DNA of 64,000 nucleotides from Limimaricola litoreus (GCF_024159025.1 NZ_JAMYXC010000112.1:1-64000); one strand, 5' to 3'. Positions 9,236 through 17,604 are shown, counted from the first letter of the stretch. Notes: generated by a model not told the origin, from the letters alone. Program-made: numbers and translations.

Positions 9236-10021
9236 TCAGGCCTGCCCGATGTCGCCGTCGAAGACCCGCCTGCGGGCGCTTTCGATATGGTTGCGCATCG
9301 CGCGGCGCGCCGCCTCGCCGTCACGCGCGGTGATCGCGGCGAAGATCGCGTCATGCTCGGCCTGCACCATCGCAAGCCGCTCCTGCGACTTGGTGAGCGA
9401 CAGGTTGCGGGTGAGGTTGAGGCCGGTGAGGATGTTGGCCTTCATCGAGTTGCGCGCCGACATGAAGTAATGGTTGTCCGAGGCCGCGCAGACGGCGGCG
9501 TGGAACGCCTCGTCGGCATCGACGCCAAGCTCGCCGGTGCGCACGCAGCGGTCGAGCTCCTCCAGCGCCGTCTGGATCTGGCGCAGCTCGCGCTCCGAGC
9601 GGCGCTGCGCGGCCAGAAACGCCGCTTCGCCCTCGATCGCGGCGCGGAACTCGAAGGTGCGCTGGATGTCGGCGATCGAGCCGATGGGGGCGAAGTCGAG
9701 CACCGCCTCCTCGGGCTTGCGCCGCACGAAGGAGCCCGAGCCCTGCCGCGAGACCACGACCCCGTCCTCGCGCAGCTGCTTGAGCGCCTGGCGCAGCACC
9801 GGACGCGACACGCCCATCTCCACGCTCAGCTCGTGTTCGGTGGGAAGCTTCTCGCCCACGGGGAAATCGCCGCGCACGATCCGGGCCAGCACGTTCTCAT
9901 AGACCGTGTCGGCCAGCGTCCGGTCGCGCGTGTCGCGCGCCGCTCGCGCGGGGGTGGGCGGCGCCGCGCCGTCGGGGCCGCCCGTGGAGGAAAGCTCTAT
10001 CGCCCGTTTGCCTGTCGCCAT
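9236..10021 (-). CDS. GntR-family transcriptional regulator (FadR subfamily, FCD domain)
   Basis: This is a 261-residue regulator. A winged helix-turn-helix lies at about 38-105 (LPTEHELSVEMGVSRPVLRQAL) and an all-helical FCD ligand domain at about 120-250. Its start codon lies 25 bp inside the upstream RraA-family gene, so the two are translationally coupled. Its site between kdgF and the transporter operon suggests that it senses a uronate intermediate and represses the cluster. The repeated 15-bp motif at 8600 and 10788 is a candidate binding site. Ligand and operator are inferred. Confidence 0.85.
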   Translation of the reverse strand: MATGKRAIELSSTGGPDGAAPPTPARAARDTRDRTLADTVYENVLARIVRGDFPVGEKLPTEHELSVEMGVSRPVLRQALKQLREDGVVVSRQGSGSFVRRKPEEAVLDFAPIGSIADIQRTFEFRAAIEGEAAFLAAQRRSERELRQIQTALEELDRCVRTGELGVDADEAFHAAVCAASDNHYFMSARNSMKANILTGLNLTRNLSLTKSQERLAMVQAEHDAIFAAITARDGEAARRAMRNHIESARRRVFDGDIGQA

Positions 10022-10719
10022 GCGCTGTACTTCCCCTTGGTGGCCGGATCGGTCGGCGGATAGAGACCGAAGGTCGAGGCGCCCTTCTGGACCTCCTCCA
10101 TCACGAAATCCTCGAAGGAGGTCATCTCGACGGCCTCTTCCGCGACTTCATCGGCAATATGCCTCGGAATGCATACAACGCCCTCGTTGTCCCCGACAAT
10201 GACGTCGCCGGGAAAAACCGACACGCCGCCGCAGGCGATCGCATCGTTGACCGCCACCGCGTGGTGCTTGGTGAGGTTGGTCGGCGCGCTGGGGCGCGAA
10301 TGATAGGCGGGCATCTCGAGCTGCGCGATCTCGGGCGTGTCGCGAAAGCCGCCGTCGGTGACGATGCCGCGGCAGCCGAGCTGCTGCAGCCGCGTGGCGA
10401 GGATGCAGCCCGCCGAGGCCGCCGTCGCGTCGCCGCGCGAGTCGATCACGAAGATCGCGCCCTCGGGGCATTCCTCGACACCCTTGCGCTGCGCGTTGTC
10501 GCGGTCGGCAAAGCTTTCGAGCACGTCGAGATCCTCGCGCGCCGGGATGTAGCGCAGCGTATAGGCCAGCCCGACCATGTTGCGCCCCGCCCGAAGCCGC
10601 TGCGGCCCCTGCAGGTAGATGTTGCGAAAGCCGCGCTTGAACAGCGCCGTGGTCAGTGTCGCGGTGCTGACCTGCATCAGCCTCGCATGGGTCTGTTCCC
10701 CAAGCGCCGTCATCTCCAT
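9997..10719 (-). CDS. RraA-family protein (ribonuclease activity regulator / HMG-aldolase-like)
   Basis: The 240-residue protein has the RraA/MenG core. The segment GCRGIVTDGGFRD (about 130-143) carries the conserved Arg-Asp pair that in class II HMG/CHA aldolases binds pyruvate and metal, and a GDVIVGDNEGVVCIP segment follows. Such proteins next to sugar-acid genes often act as aldolases or oxaloacetate decarboxylases rather than RNase E regulators; which applies here is open. The start at 10719 is set by AGGAGGAGACG just before the ATG. It forms a two-gene operon with the GntR regulator, probably controlled by the motif at 10788. Confidence 0.8.
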   Translation of the reverse strand: MEMTALGEQTHARLMQVSTATLTTALFKRGFRNIYLQGPQRLRAGRNMVGLAYTLRYIPAREDLDVLESFADRDNAQRKGVEECPEGAIFVIDSRGDATAASAGCILATRLQQLGCRGIVTDGGFRDTPEIAQLEMPAYHSRPSAPTNLTKHHAVAVNDAIACGGVSVFPGDVIVGDNEGVVCIPRHIADEVAEEAVEMTSFEDFVMEEVQKGASTFGLYPPTDPATKGKYSAWRQANGR

Positions 10720-10787
10720 CGTCTCCTCCTGCCGCCACCGGGCGAACCTCTGCATTGCCCCGTCACCCTAGCCGCCCGGCCTCCATA

Positions 10788-10802
10788 TTGTCAACATTTG
10801 TA
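10788..10802 (-). promoter_or_regulatory. Candidate operator (TACAAATGTTGACAA) upstream of rraA-gntR
   Basis: On the minus strand this 15-mer differs at one base from the motif at 8600-8614. It contains a TTGACA that could serve as a -35 element for the rraA-gntR pair, 69 bp ahead of the start. It is a candidate autoregulatory site for the GntR regulator. Confidence 0.4.
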
Positions 10803-11042
10803 ATTCATGATTTGACAAGATATCGCCGCCCGCTGCCGGCCCCTGCGACTGATTAGCCTGATTTACGGGGATTCACAAGGTCTCCCTGCGTCACGGCAAA
10901 GTCCGTTGCAATTTTTTGTAAAAGTCATGACGGGTAATAATTACAACTTCGAGGCAGGACACGAACATGTCCATAAGCCTGTCCTGACCGGCGCCAGTGC
11001 CGCAAAGGAATGGCGCAGCTGGAACAGCCCTGTCGAGGATCA

Positions 11043-11203
11043 CCCGCTGAGCCACGGCATGGAGCGCGTCGGCGAGGGCCCGATCGAGACCCCCGAGGAC
11101 GTCGCCGGCATGAAGCTGCGGTGATGAGCAACGACCTCTTCGTCGGCATGATCGAGGCAATGAGCGACAACGCCAACCCGATGGCCTTCGCAGAGGTCTC
11201 GGC
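11043..11203 (+). pseudogene. Remnant of a TRAP substrate-binding protein (dctP) with frameshift
   Basis: Two short frames carry successive DctP motifs. The first ends in GPIETPEDVAGMKLR and hits TGA at 11122. The second, shifted by one base, begins at 11124 and reads MSNDLFVGMIEAM...NPMAFAEV. In intact DctP proteins these segments are contiguous (TPEDLxGLKIR, then a segment ending PMAFxEV). Adding one base at 11122 would restore the join. No signal peptide or remaining two-thirds of the gene is present, so this is a decayed fragment. The rest of the 10720-11344 gap shows no other gene. Confidence 0.6.
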
Positions 11204-11344
11204 CAGTCCCACCCGGCGGTCAACGCGCCGCGCGCCGGCCCATCCGGGCCGCGCGAGGAGTCGCCTCCGGGTGTTTCAGGCTCGCCTCCCTTCGTGCTAG
11301 GGGAGGCGAGCCGATTTGTTTGAGTGGGAACGGGGCAGGGCGAG

Positions 11345-11845
11345 ATGGCCGATGAGCGCGAGGCGGAGGGCAGGCAGCCGCCAAAGCAGGAGACCGAGCA
11401 GGAAACCGAACAGGGCGCCGAGACCCCATCGCGCCGCGGCTACGCGCTCGACGCGCAGATCGGCTACTTGCTGCGCCGCGCCCAGCAAAGGCATCTGAGC
11501 ATCTTTCACACCCACATGGCCGAAGGTCTGACCTCGCAGCAATTCGCCGTGCTCGCCAAGCTCAGCGAGGTGGGGGAGATCTCGCAGAACGCCCTCGGCC
11601 GCCAGACCTCGATGGACCAGTCGACGATCAACGGCGTGGTGCAGCGCATGGTCAAGCGCGAGCTGGTCAGCAAGAAGAAATCCGCCACCGATGCGCGGAT
11701 GATCACGCTGGAGCTGACGCGGGAGGGGCGGCGCGTGCTGGCCCGCGTGCTGCCGCTCGCCGCCGAGATCACCCAGCTCACCCTCGCGCCGCTCTCCGAC
11801 AAGGATCAGGCAAGGCTGCTGAAGCTGCTGCGCAAGATCTGCTGA
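11345..11845 (+). CDS. MarR-family transcriptional regulator
   Basis: The 166-residue protein has a polar, Glu/Gln-rich N-terminus of about 35 residues and then a MarR winged helix: helices around LTSQQFAVLAKL, recognition region QSTINGVVQRMVKREL, and a wing with DARMITLELT. It has the usual C-terminal dimerisation helix. The ATG at 11345 is chosen; an in-frame GTG at 11324 would add seven residues. It faces the dctPQM operon tail to tail, so it may control that transporter, but no operator ties them together. Confidence 0.85.
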   Translation: MADEREAEGRQPPKQETEQETEQGAETPSRRGYALDAQIGYLLRRAQQRHLSIFHTHMAEGLTSQQFAVLAKLSEVGEISQNALGRQTSMDQSTINGVVQRMVKRELVSKKKSATDARMITLELTREGRRVLARVLPLAAEITQLTLAPLSDKDQARLLKLLRKIC

Positions 11846-11872
11846 ACGCGCTGCCCCTTTCTCAATGACAAA

Positions 11873-11897
11873 GGCCCGGCCATATCGTGACCGGGCC
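11873..11897 (-). terminator. Terminator between marR and dctM
   Basis: A 7-bp stem GGCCCGG / CCGGGCC with an 11-nt loop is followed on the minus strand by TTTGTCATTG. It sits between the convergent MarR and TRAP operons and may serve both. Confidence 0.5.
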
Positions 11898-11919
11898 CTC
11901 GTCCTGCGTGCGCCAGGAC

Positions 11920-13179
11920 CTAGAGCAGCGCCAGGCTGAGCTGCGGGAAGATCGCCAGCAGCACCAGCGCGAGGCCGGTCACGCAGAAGAAGGGCAAGGA
12001 GACCTTGATCACCGAAACCGGGCTGATATTGGCCGCGTTGGCCGCGACGTAGAGCCCGATCCCCACCGGCGGCGAAAGCAGGCCGAGGATCAGGTTGACC
12101 GAGACCACCACCCCGAAATGCACCGGGTCGATGCCGTAGACGTCGGTGGCGATCGGCAGAAGGATCGGCACCACCATGATCAGCGCCGGGATGCCGTCGA
12201 TGATCGTGCCGACGAGCAGCAGGACCAGCATCACCAGCAGCATGAAGCTGACCGGGCTCGTCGCCACCGACTGGATCCAGGCCGCCACCGTCTGCGGCAC
12301 CTGGCCAAAGACCAGCACCCAGGAGAACACCCCCGCCGCCGCGACCAGGAACAGCACCAGCGCCGAGTTGATGCCGGTCCGAAGCAGGATCGGCCCCATG
12401 TCAGAAAGCTTCAGCGTCCTGGTGACGAAAAGCCCCAGCAGCGCCGCGCAGAAGGCGCCGAGCGCCGCCGCCTCGGTCGGCGAGCCAAAGCCGCCGGTGA
12501 TGGTGCCGATGATGATCGCCGGGATCGTCAGCATCGGCAGCGCGCCGCGCACAGCCCGGCCCCGCTCGGCCCAGCTGGGGCTCTTCGAGGGCGGATAGGC
12601 ATAGCGGCGCCCCAGAAGGGCGATGGTGCCGAGAAACAGCGAGGTCAGGATCAGCCCCGGGATGATCCCCGCGACCAGCATGTCGCGCACCGCCAGCTGC
12701 GCCAGCACCGCATAGACCACGAAGACGATCGAGGGCGGGATGATCGGGCCCAGAAGCCCGCCGAAGGCGGTGACGGCGGTGGAGAAGTCGCGCCGATAGC
12801 CCTCGCGCTCCATCTCGGGCACCATGACCTGCGTCATCATCGCGATCTGCGCCGTGGCCGAGCCGAGGATCGAGGCGACCATCATGTTGGCCAGCAGGTT
12901 CACATAGGCCAGCCCGCCGCGGATGTTGCCGATGAACACCGCCGCGAGGCGGATCAGCCGCTGCGTGATGCCCGAGCCGTTCATCAGCTCGCCGATCAGC
13001 ACGAAAAGCGGGATCGCCAGCAGGCCGAAGTTGTTGAGCGCGTTGAACATCTGCAACGCGAAGCTGTCGAGCAGGATCGTGTTGCCCGAGGAGACGATGA
13101 AGGTCAGCGCGGCCCAGCACAGGATCAGCCCGATCGGCATGCCGACGAAAAGCAGCGAGGCAAGGACGAGCATGGTCAT
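11920..13179 (-). CDS. dctM: TRAP transporter large permease DctM
   Basis: The 419-residue membrane protein has about twelve hydrophobic helices. DctM-typical segments include PLFVLIGELMNGSGI near residue 57, a GxxGPIIPPSIVFVVY stretch near 145, and GLLSPPVGIGLYVAAN near 375. Its ATG overlaps the DctQ stop codon (ATGA), indicating coupled translation. It is the sodium-driven transport subunit that works with DctQ and the periplasmic DctP encoded just upstream. The substrate is unknown, probably an organic or sugar acid. Confidence 0.92.
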   Translation of the reverse strand: MTMLVLASLLFVGMPIGLILCWAALTFIVSSGNTILLDSFALQMFNALNNFGLLAIPLFVLIGELMNGSGITQRLIRLAAVFIGNIRGGLAYVNLLANMMVASILGSATAQIAMMTQVMVPEMEREGYRRDFSTAVTAFGGLLGPIIPPSIVFVVYAVLAQLAVRDMLVAGIIPGLILTSLFLGTIALLGRRYAYPPSKSPSWAERGRAVRGALPMLTIPAIIIGTITGGFGSPTEAAALGAFCAALLGLFVTRTLKLSDMGPILLRTGINSALVLFLVAAAGVFSWVLVFGQVPQTVAAWIQSVATSPVSFMLLVMLVLLLVGTIIDGIPALIMVVPILLPIATDVYGIDPVHFGVVVSVNLILGLLSPPVGIGLYVAANAANISPVSVIKVSLPFFCVTGLALVLLAIFPQLSLALL

Positions 13180-13763
13180 GGCGGGGCCTCCGAAAGCGCC
13201 AGTCCGGCAGGGTCGGCGCGGCGTCCGACCAGCCCGAAATCCTCGGCCAGATTGGTCAGCGCATGCACGCTCAGCGTCAGCGCGAACCACGGCATCACGA
13301 GGTAGAACCAGTAGGAGGGCACGGCCATGACCGGCGTGGTGTCGGTATAGATGAAGTTGAAGCTCTGCATCTCGAACTCGGCCACGTCGAAGCCTGCCTC
13401 CATGAGCCCGGCCGGGTCGAACCAGCGCAGGCAGAGCCAGAAGAGCACCATGCCGAAGGCCGCGGAGCCGGTCGAAACCAGGATGCGCAGCACCCGCGCC
13501 ACATTTTCGGGCACGACCTCATGCGCCAGCAGCACCGCCGGGTCGATCCGGGCGCGCAGCATGAGAGAGGCGCCGATGAAGCCCGACAGGATCATCGCAT
13601 GGACCGCCAGCTCGTCGGCCCAGGCGATGGTGATCCCGAAGACGCGCAGGCCGACGTTGAGCAGCACGAAGGTCGCGATGATCAGCACGAGCAGACGCAA
13701 GAGCCCGCGCTCGACCCAGGCAAGGCCCGAGGACAGGCGATGGAGAAGAGATCCGATGGTCAT
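13176..13763 (-). CDS. dctQ: TRAP transporter small permease DctQ
   Basis: The 195-residue protein has four hydrophobic segments and a DctQ-type motif (TIAWADELAVHAMILSGFIGA). It lies between dctP and dctM. The start at 13763 gives a normal length, though no strong ribosome-binding site is visible. A loop of about 40 residues between helices 3 and 4 is longer than in many DctQs. It links DctM to membrane assembly and binding-protein docking. Confidence 0.85.
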   Translation of the reverse strand: MTIGSLLHRLSSGLAWVERGLLRLLVLIIATFVLLNVGLRVFGITIAWADELAVHAMILSGFIGASLMLRARIDPAVLLAHEVVPENVARVLRILVSTGSAAFGMVLFWLCLRWFDPAGLMEAGFDVAEFEMQSFNFIYTDTTPVMAVPSYWFYLVMPWFALTLSVHALTNLAEDFGLVGRRADPAGLALSEAPP

Positions 13764-13793
13764 CCGATGTCCGATGCGGCGCGAAGAGGCGAT

Positions 13794-13825
13794 GCGGCGG
13801 GACCGGCCTCGGGCCGCCCCGCCGC
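13794..13825 (-). other. Intercistronic hairpin between dctP and dctQ
   Basis: A strong imperfect stem (GCGGCGGG + GGCC paired with GGCC + CCCGCCGC, 3-nt loop, small internal bulge) begins 5 bp after the dctP stop. It is a third example in this window of a hairpin directly behind a binding-protein gene. Confidence 0.45.
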
Positions 13826-13830
13826 GCGGT

Positions 13831-14814
13831 TCAGAACGTGGCGACGAGGTCGCGCATCTTCTGCACATAGGGCGTCTGCTCGGCCCATTCGGCGTCCCAG
13901 CGCTCGACCACGTCGCCGAAGAAGGCGGGGTCCACATCCTCGGTGATGGTCAGCCCCTCGACCGCCTTGAGCGTCTCGAGCTTGTCGGCCTCCTTGGCGA
14001 CGAAGCGGTCGATCGTCTGGTCGCAATGCGTCTGCGAGGCCTCCTGCAGCAGCGCCTTGTCCTCGTCCGACAGCTGCGCCCAGACCCGGCCCGAGACCAG
14101 CGCGACCATGCCGAACAGGTGGTGGTTGGTCTCCAGCATGTGGCTGGCGTGATCGTGGTAGCCGAAGTTGATGATCGACTCGTAATCCATGTCGATCGCG
14201 TCGATCTGGCCGTTGGCGAGCCCGTCATAGACCTGCGTCAGCGGCATCGGCGCGGGCGCGGCCCCGAGCATCTCGAAGAAGGTCTTGATCGGCGGGGCGG
14301 GCGTGATCCGGAACCGCATCCCGGCCAGGTCCTCGGCCGTCTCGACCGGCTCCTTGGTCATCAGCTGGCGCATGCCGGTCATGGCGTAGCACAGCCCCAC
14401 CGTGCCGGTGGCGCGGGGCAGCTTGCCCAGGATCTCGCGCGCCTCGTCCGAGCGCAGCACCTTCGCGGCATCCGCGATGTTGTCGACCAGAAAGGGCGCG
14501 TGCAGCGCGCTCATGTCGGGCACGCGGGTGGTCAGTTCGGCCGTGGTCAACCAGGCCATGTCGAGCGCGCCGGTCTGCAGCTGCTGGAGCATCGCGCTTT
14601 CCGAGCCGAGCTGGCCCGAGGGAAAGGTCGTCACCGAAAGCCGCCCGTCGGACATCTCCGACAGCGTCTCGCCAAGCCCGCGGGCCTCTTCGTTCCACAC
14701 GTGAACGGGCGGCGTGATGAGGCCGATGCGAAACGCGCGCTCCTGGGCAATGAGCGTGGCGGGCAGCGCCGCGCAGGCTGCCAGGGTGGTAAGGGCAAGC
14801 GCCTTCAAAGACAT
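13831..14814 (-). CDS. dctP: TRAP transporter substrate-binding protein DctP
   Basis: The 327-residue exported protein has a Sec signal peptide ending near residue 24 (ATLIAQ). Core DctP features are GQLGSESAMLQQLQTGALDM (66-85) and ETAEDLAGMRFRI (about 157-169), whose last Arg usually binds the ligand carboxylate, then PMPLTQVYDGLANGQIDA. It is first in the dctPQM operon. It captures the substrate in the periplasm and hands it to DctQM. The ligand cannot be read from the sequence. Confidence 0.92.
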   Translation of the reverse strand: MSLKALALTTLAACAALPATLIAQERAFRIGLITPPVHVWNEEARGLGETLSEMSDGRLSVTTFPSGQLGSESAMLQQLQTGALDMAWLTTAELTTRVPDMSALHAPFLVDNIADAAKVLRSDEAREILGKLPRATGTVGLCYAMTGMRQLMTKEPVETAEDLAGMRFRITPAPPIKTFFEMLGAAPAPMPLTQVYDGLANGQIDAIDMDYESIINFGYHDHASHMLETNHHLFGMVALVSGRVWAQLSDEDKALLQEASQTHCDQTIDRFVAKEADKLETLKAVEGLTITEDVDPAFFGDVVERWDAEWAEQTPYVQKMRDLVATF

Positions 14815-15240
14815 GTGTGAGCCTCGTTTCCAGTCGGGGACCGCGGTGATCGATCGGGAATACCGTGCATAATTTTGTTCGTATACAAATGAAACAAGCA
14901 GTTCCCTTCCAAGTCAATGGCTTTGATGCCCGCACGGCGCGGCCGCGCCCAAGCCGCGTGGATATCATGGCAACTTCACAGCCTCTCCCACCAACCGGAA
15001 AGGCAACTTGCCGCGAATCCGGGCAAGCTGCGAACACCATCCCTCCGTCCCGGCCCCTTCAAGCATGACCGGCAATGCCGCATGGGGCGTGACATCTGGC
15101 GCGGAAACGTGAATTCCTCTTGCAAGACTCGGCCCGCCCCGTCAATAGTCACGAAGCCGTGTCGCAAAACGTCCGAATCCGTGAGCAATTTCGAGACGGC
15201 AGGGCCAAAGACCAATGAATCAAGGTGATGGACGCGACTC
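14815..15240. promoter_or_regulatory. Divergent control region between dctP and repA
   Basis: This is a 426-bp gene-free stretch. Near dctP (14866-14890) lies ATAATTTTGTTCGTATACAAATG, AT-rich and containing the partial palindrome TTTGTTCGTATACAAA, a plausible GntR- or VanR-like operator over the dctP promoter. The 3' part leads into repA and should hold its promoter and RepA/RepB autoregulatory sites. I could not identify a convincing -35/-10 pair or a perfect parS in it. Confidence 0.35.
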
Positions 15241-16434
15241 GTGCAGCTTCAGAATACCAGAGACGAAGATGAGCTGAACGCCGTCATCCGCGATCATTCC
15301 GAGCGGCTGACCGCGCAGCTCCACGCCCAGGCCGAAAGCCTGTTTCCGCCCGACGCCTCCAAGGAAATGCGCCGCTTCACCTCCGGCGAGGCCGCGGTGC
15401 TGCTCGGGGTCAACGATTCCTACCTGCGCAAGCTGCATCTCGACGGCAAGGGCCCCTCGCCCATGGTCACGCCCGGCCATCGCAGGCTCTATTCCGCGCA
15501 GGACCTGCGCGAACTGCGCGTGCTTCTGGAAAAGACCGCGCGCAAGCGGCGCGGCGATTACCTGCCCGGCCGCCGCGAGGGCGACCATCTTCAGGTCATC
15601 GGCGTGATGAACTTCAAGGGCGGCTCGGGCAAGACAACGAGCTCGGCCCATCTCGCGCAGCGGCTGGCGCTCAAGGGCTACCGCGTGCTGGCGATCGACC
15701 TCGACCCGCAGGCCTCGCTCACCGCGCTGCACGGGGTGCAGCCCGAGTTCGACCTGCTCGAAGGCGGCACGCTCTACGACGCCATCCGCTACCACAACCC
15801 GGTGCCGATCGCCGACGTCATCCGCCCCACCTACATCCCCGGCCTCGACCTCATTCCCGGCAATCTCGAACTGATGGAGTTCGAACACGAAACGCCCCGC
15901 GCGCTGGCCCAAGGCGAGGCGGGGCTGTTCTTCTTCCGCGTCAAGGAGGCGCTGTCGCAGATCGAGGATCGCTACGACGTGGTGGTGATCGACTGCCCGC
16001 CGCAGCTCGGCTTTCTCACCATGTCGGCGCTGTCGGCGGCGACCGGCGTGCTGGTCACCATCCACCCCGAGATGCTCGACGTGATGTCGATGTCGCAATT
16101 CCTGCGCATGACCGCCGATCTGATGGATGTGATCGCCGAAAGCGGCGCCGACATGAAGCACGACTGGATGCGCTACCTGCTCACCCGCTACGAGCCGACC
16201 GACGCGCCGCAGAACCGGATCGTCGCCTTTCTGCGCATGATGTATGGGGACAAGGTGCTCAACGCGCCGATGCTGAAATCCACCGCCATCTCGGATGCCG
16301 GCCTGACCAAGCAGACGCTCTACGAGGTCGAGCGCAGCGCCTTCACCCGCTCGACCTATGACCGCGCGATGGAAAGCGTCAACGCGGTCAACGACGAGAT
16401 CGCCGCGCTGATCCAGAAGACATGGGGAAGATGA
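15241..16434 (+). CDS. repA: RepA, ParA-type partition ATPase of the repABC module
   Basis: The 397-residue protein has an N-terminal helix-turn-helix-like region (about 46-95, FTSGEAAVLLGVNDSYLRKL) typical of large ParA (type Ia) autorepressors. The deviant Walker A KGGSGKTT is at 126-133 and the Walker B-like VVVIDCPPQLG near 245-255. It starts at a GTG because TGA is in frame at 15226 and the first internal ATG comes at residue 43. RepA moves plasmid copies apart and represses the operon. repB follows after 13 bp. Confidence 0.93.
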   Translation: MQLQNTRDEDELNAVIRDHSERLTAQLHAQAESLFPPDASKEMRRFTSGEAAVLLGVNDSYLRKLHLDGKGPSPMVTPGHRRLYSAQDLRELRVLLEKTARKRRGDYLPGRREGDHLQVIGVMNFKGGSGKTTSSAHLAQRLALKGYRVLAIDLDPQASLTALHGVQPEFDLLEGGTLYDAIRYHNPVPIADVIRPTYIPGLDLIPGNLELMEFEHETPRALAQGEAGLFFFRVKEALSQIEDRYDVVVIDCPPQLGFLTMSALSAATGVLVTIHPEMLDVMSMSQFLRMTADLMDVIAESGADMKHDWMRYLLTRYEPTDAPQNRIVAFLRMMYGDKVLNAPMLKSTAISDAGLTKQTLYEVERSAFTRSTYDRAMESVNAVNDEIAALIQKTWGR

Positions 16435-16447
16435 GGGGAACGCAGGA

Positions 16448-17440
16448 ATGAGCGAGAACCGCAAGAAACGCATGTCCATGCTCGACGGCCTCGCCGCCGC
16501 GGGCTCCACCTCGCGCAACACGCCGATGATGTCCTCGAACCGCGCCCTGCGCTCGGCCCGCGACGCGGTCGACAGCCACCGCGTCTGGGAAATCGACCCC
16601 GCCCTCGTGGATGACATGCGCACCCGCGACCGGCTCGACCCGGCGGATGTGCTCGACCTGCGCGACGCGATCGAGGCCAATGGCCAGACCGTGCCGATCC
16701 TCGTGCGCCGCAACCCCGAGAAGGACGGCCGCTACCTGCTGGTCTACGGTCGCCGCCGTCTCGAGGCGATCCGCGGCTCCGACAAGGTCGACAAGGTCCG
16801 CGCGCTCATCGCCTCGCTCGACGAGCGCGACGCCATGACCGCGCAGATCTCCGAGAACATGGCCCGGCGCGATCTCTCCTTCATCGAAAAGGCGCTTTTC
16901 GCCCAGGGCCTTGTCGAGAACGGCTTCGGCAACCAGAGCCAGGTGGCCGAGGTGCTGACCGTGTCGAAATCCTCGGTCTCCATGGCGATCTCGGTGGCCG
17001 AGATCATCGGCCGCGAGCTCGCCACCGCGATCGGCCCCGCCCATGGCATCGGCCGCCCCCGCTGGGAGACGATGGCCCGCGCGATCGAGGCCAGCGGCGC
17101 GGACCGCGCCGCCTTGGCCGATCTGGCCGAAGAGGTCCACACCGCCGCGCAGGTCGCCGAAGTGCGCGGCGAGGCAAGCGACGAAGACGCCTCCGTCGCC
17201 GCCTTCGAGGCGGTGCTGAAGCGGCTGTCCCCCGCCCCTGCCCCGCGCCGGGCCACGTCGAATGCGCCCAAGCGCCAGACGTTGCAGATCGAAGGCCGCA
17301 ACGCCGGCACGCTGCGGCGCACCGCGAAGGGGCTGGATCTGCAGCTGAAGGATCCCGGCTTTGCCGACTGGATCGATGCCGAGGCGCAGGCGATCGTCGA
17401 AGAGCTTCACGCCCGCTGGAAGGCGCGCGCCGAAGACTGA
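16448..17440 (+). CDS. repB: RepB, ParB-type centromere-binding protein
   Basis: The 330-residue ParB homologue has the N-terminal ParB/Srx domain at about 48-130, where YGRRRLEA (100-107) corresponds to the CTP-binding box. A central helix-turn-helix (QVAEVLTVSKSSVSMAI, about 160-177) binds parS, and the C-terminus is a dimerisation domain. Its start begins MSENRKKR, a basic N-terminus that likely stimulates RepA. It would bind the palindrome at 18831. Confidence 0.93.
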   Translation: MSENRKKRMSMLDGLAAAGSTSRNTPMMSSNRALRSARDAVDSHRVWEIDPALVDDMRTRDRLDPADVLDLRDAIEANGQTVPILVRRNPEKDGRYLLVYGRRRLEAIRGSDKVDKVRALIASLDERDAMTAQISENMARRDLSFIEKALFAQGLVENGFGNQSQVAEVLTVSKSSVSMAISVAEIIGRELATAIGPAHGIGRPRWETMARAIEASGADRAALADLAEEVHTAAQVAEVRGEASDEDASVAAFEAVLKRLSPAPAPRRATSNAPKRQTLQIEGRNAGTLRRTAKGLDLQLKDPGFADWIDAEAQAIVEELHARWKARAED

Positions 17441-17479
17441 ACCCCGAACCGAAACCGCAAGAGAAGGAGCACGAGCCAG

Positions 17480-17575
17480 ACAAAGAAAGAGCCCCGTAAA
17501 GCTAATAAAGCTCCACGAGACCCCAACTTGATCTTTGCACCCTCAAGTTAGTCTCGCGAGATGTTCTGCGCAAGT
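17480..17575 (-). ncRNA. Candidate antisense ctRNA (incompatibility RNA) between repB and repC
   Basis: The 181-bp repB-repC gap has the layout of repABC inc RNAs. A large hairpin at 17516-17556 pairs CGAGAC/GTCTCG outside and AACTTGA/TCAAGTT inside, with an 11-nt loop. On the minus strand it is followed by a GAGC/GCTC hairpin (17489-17513) and TTTCTTT, a plausible intrinsic terminator. Such RNAs pair with the repC leader and reduce RepC synthesis. The ends are estimates and no promoter was securely placed. Confidence 0.55.
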
Positions 17576-17604
17576 CGTTATCGATTCGCGTTGCGGGATT
17601 TTTT
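17569..17604 (+). terminator. Possible attenuator in the repC leader
   Basis: CGCAA (17569-17573) can pair with TTGCG (17591-17595), followed by GGA and a run of six T. In repABC plasmids the ctRNA favours a terminator of this kind just before repC. The stem here is short, so the call is tentative. Confidence 0.35.
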
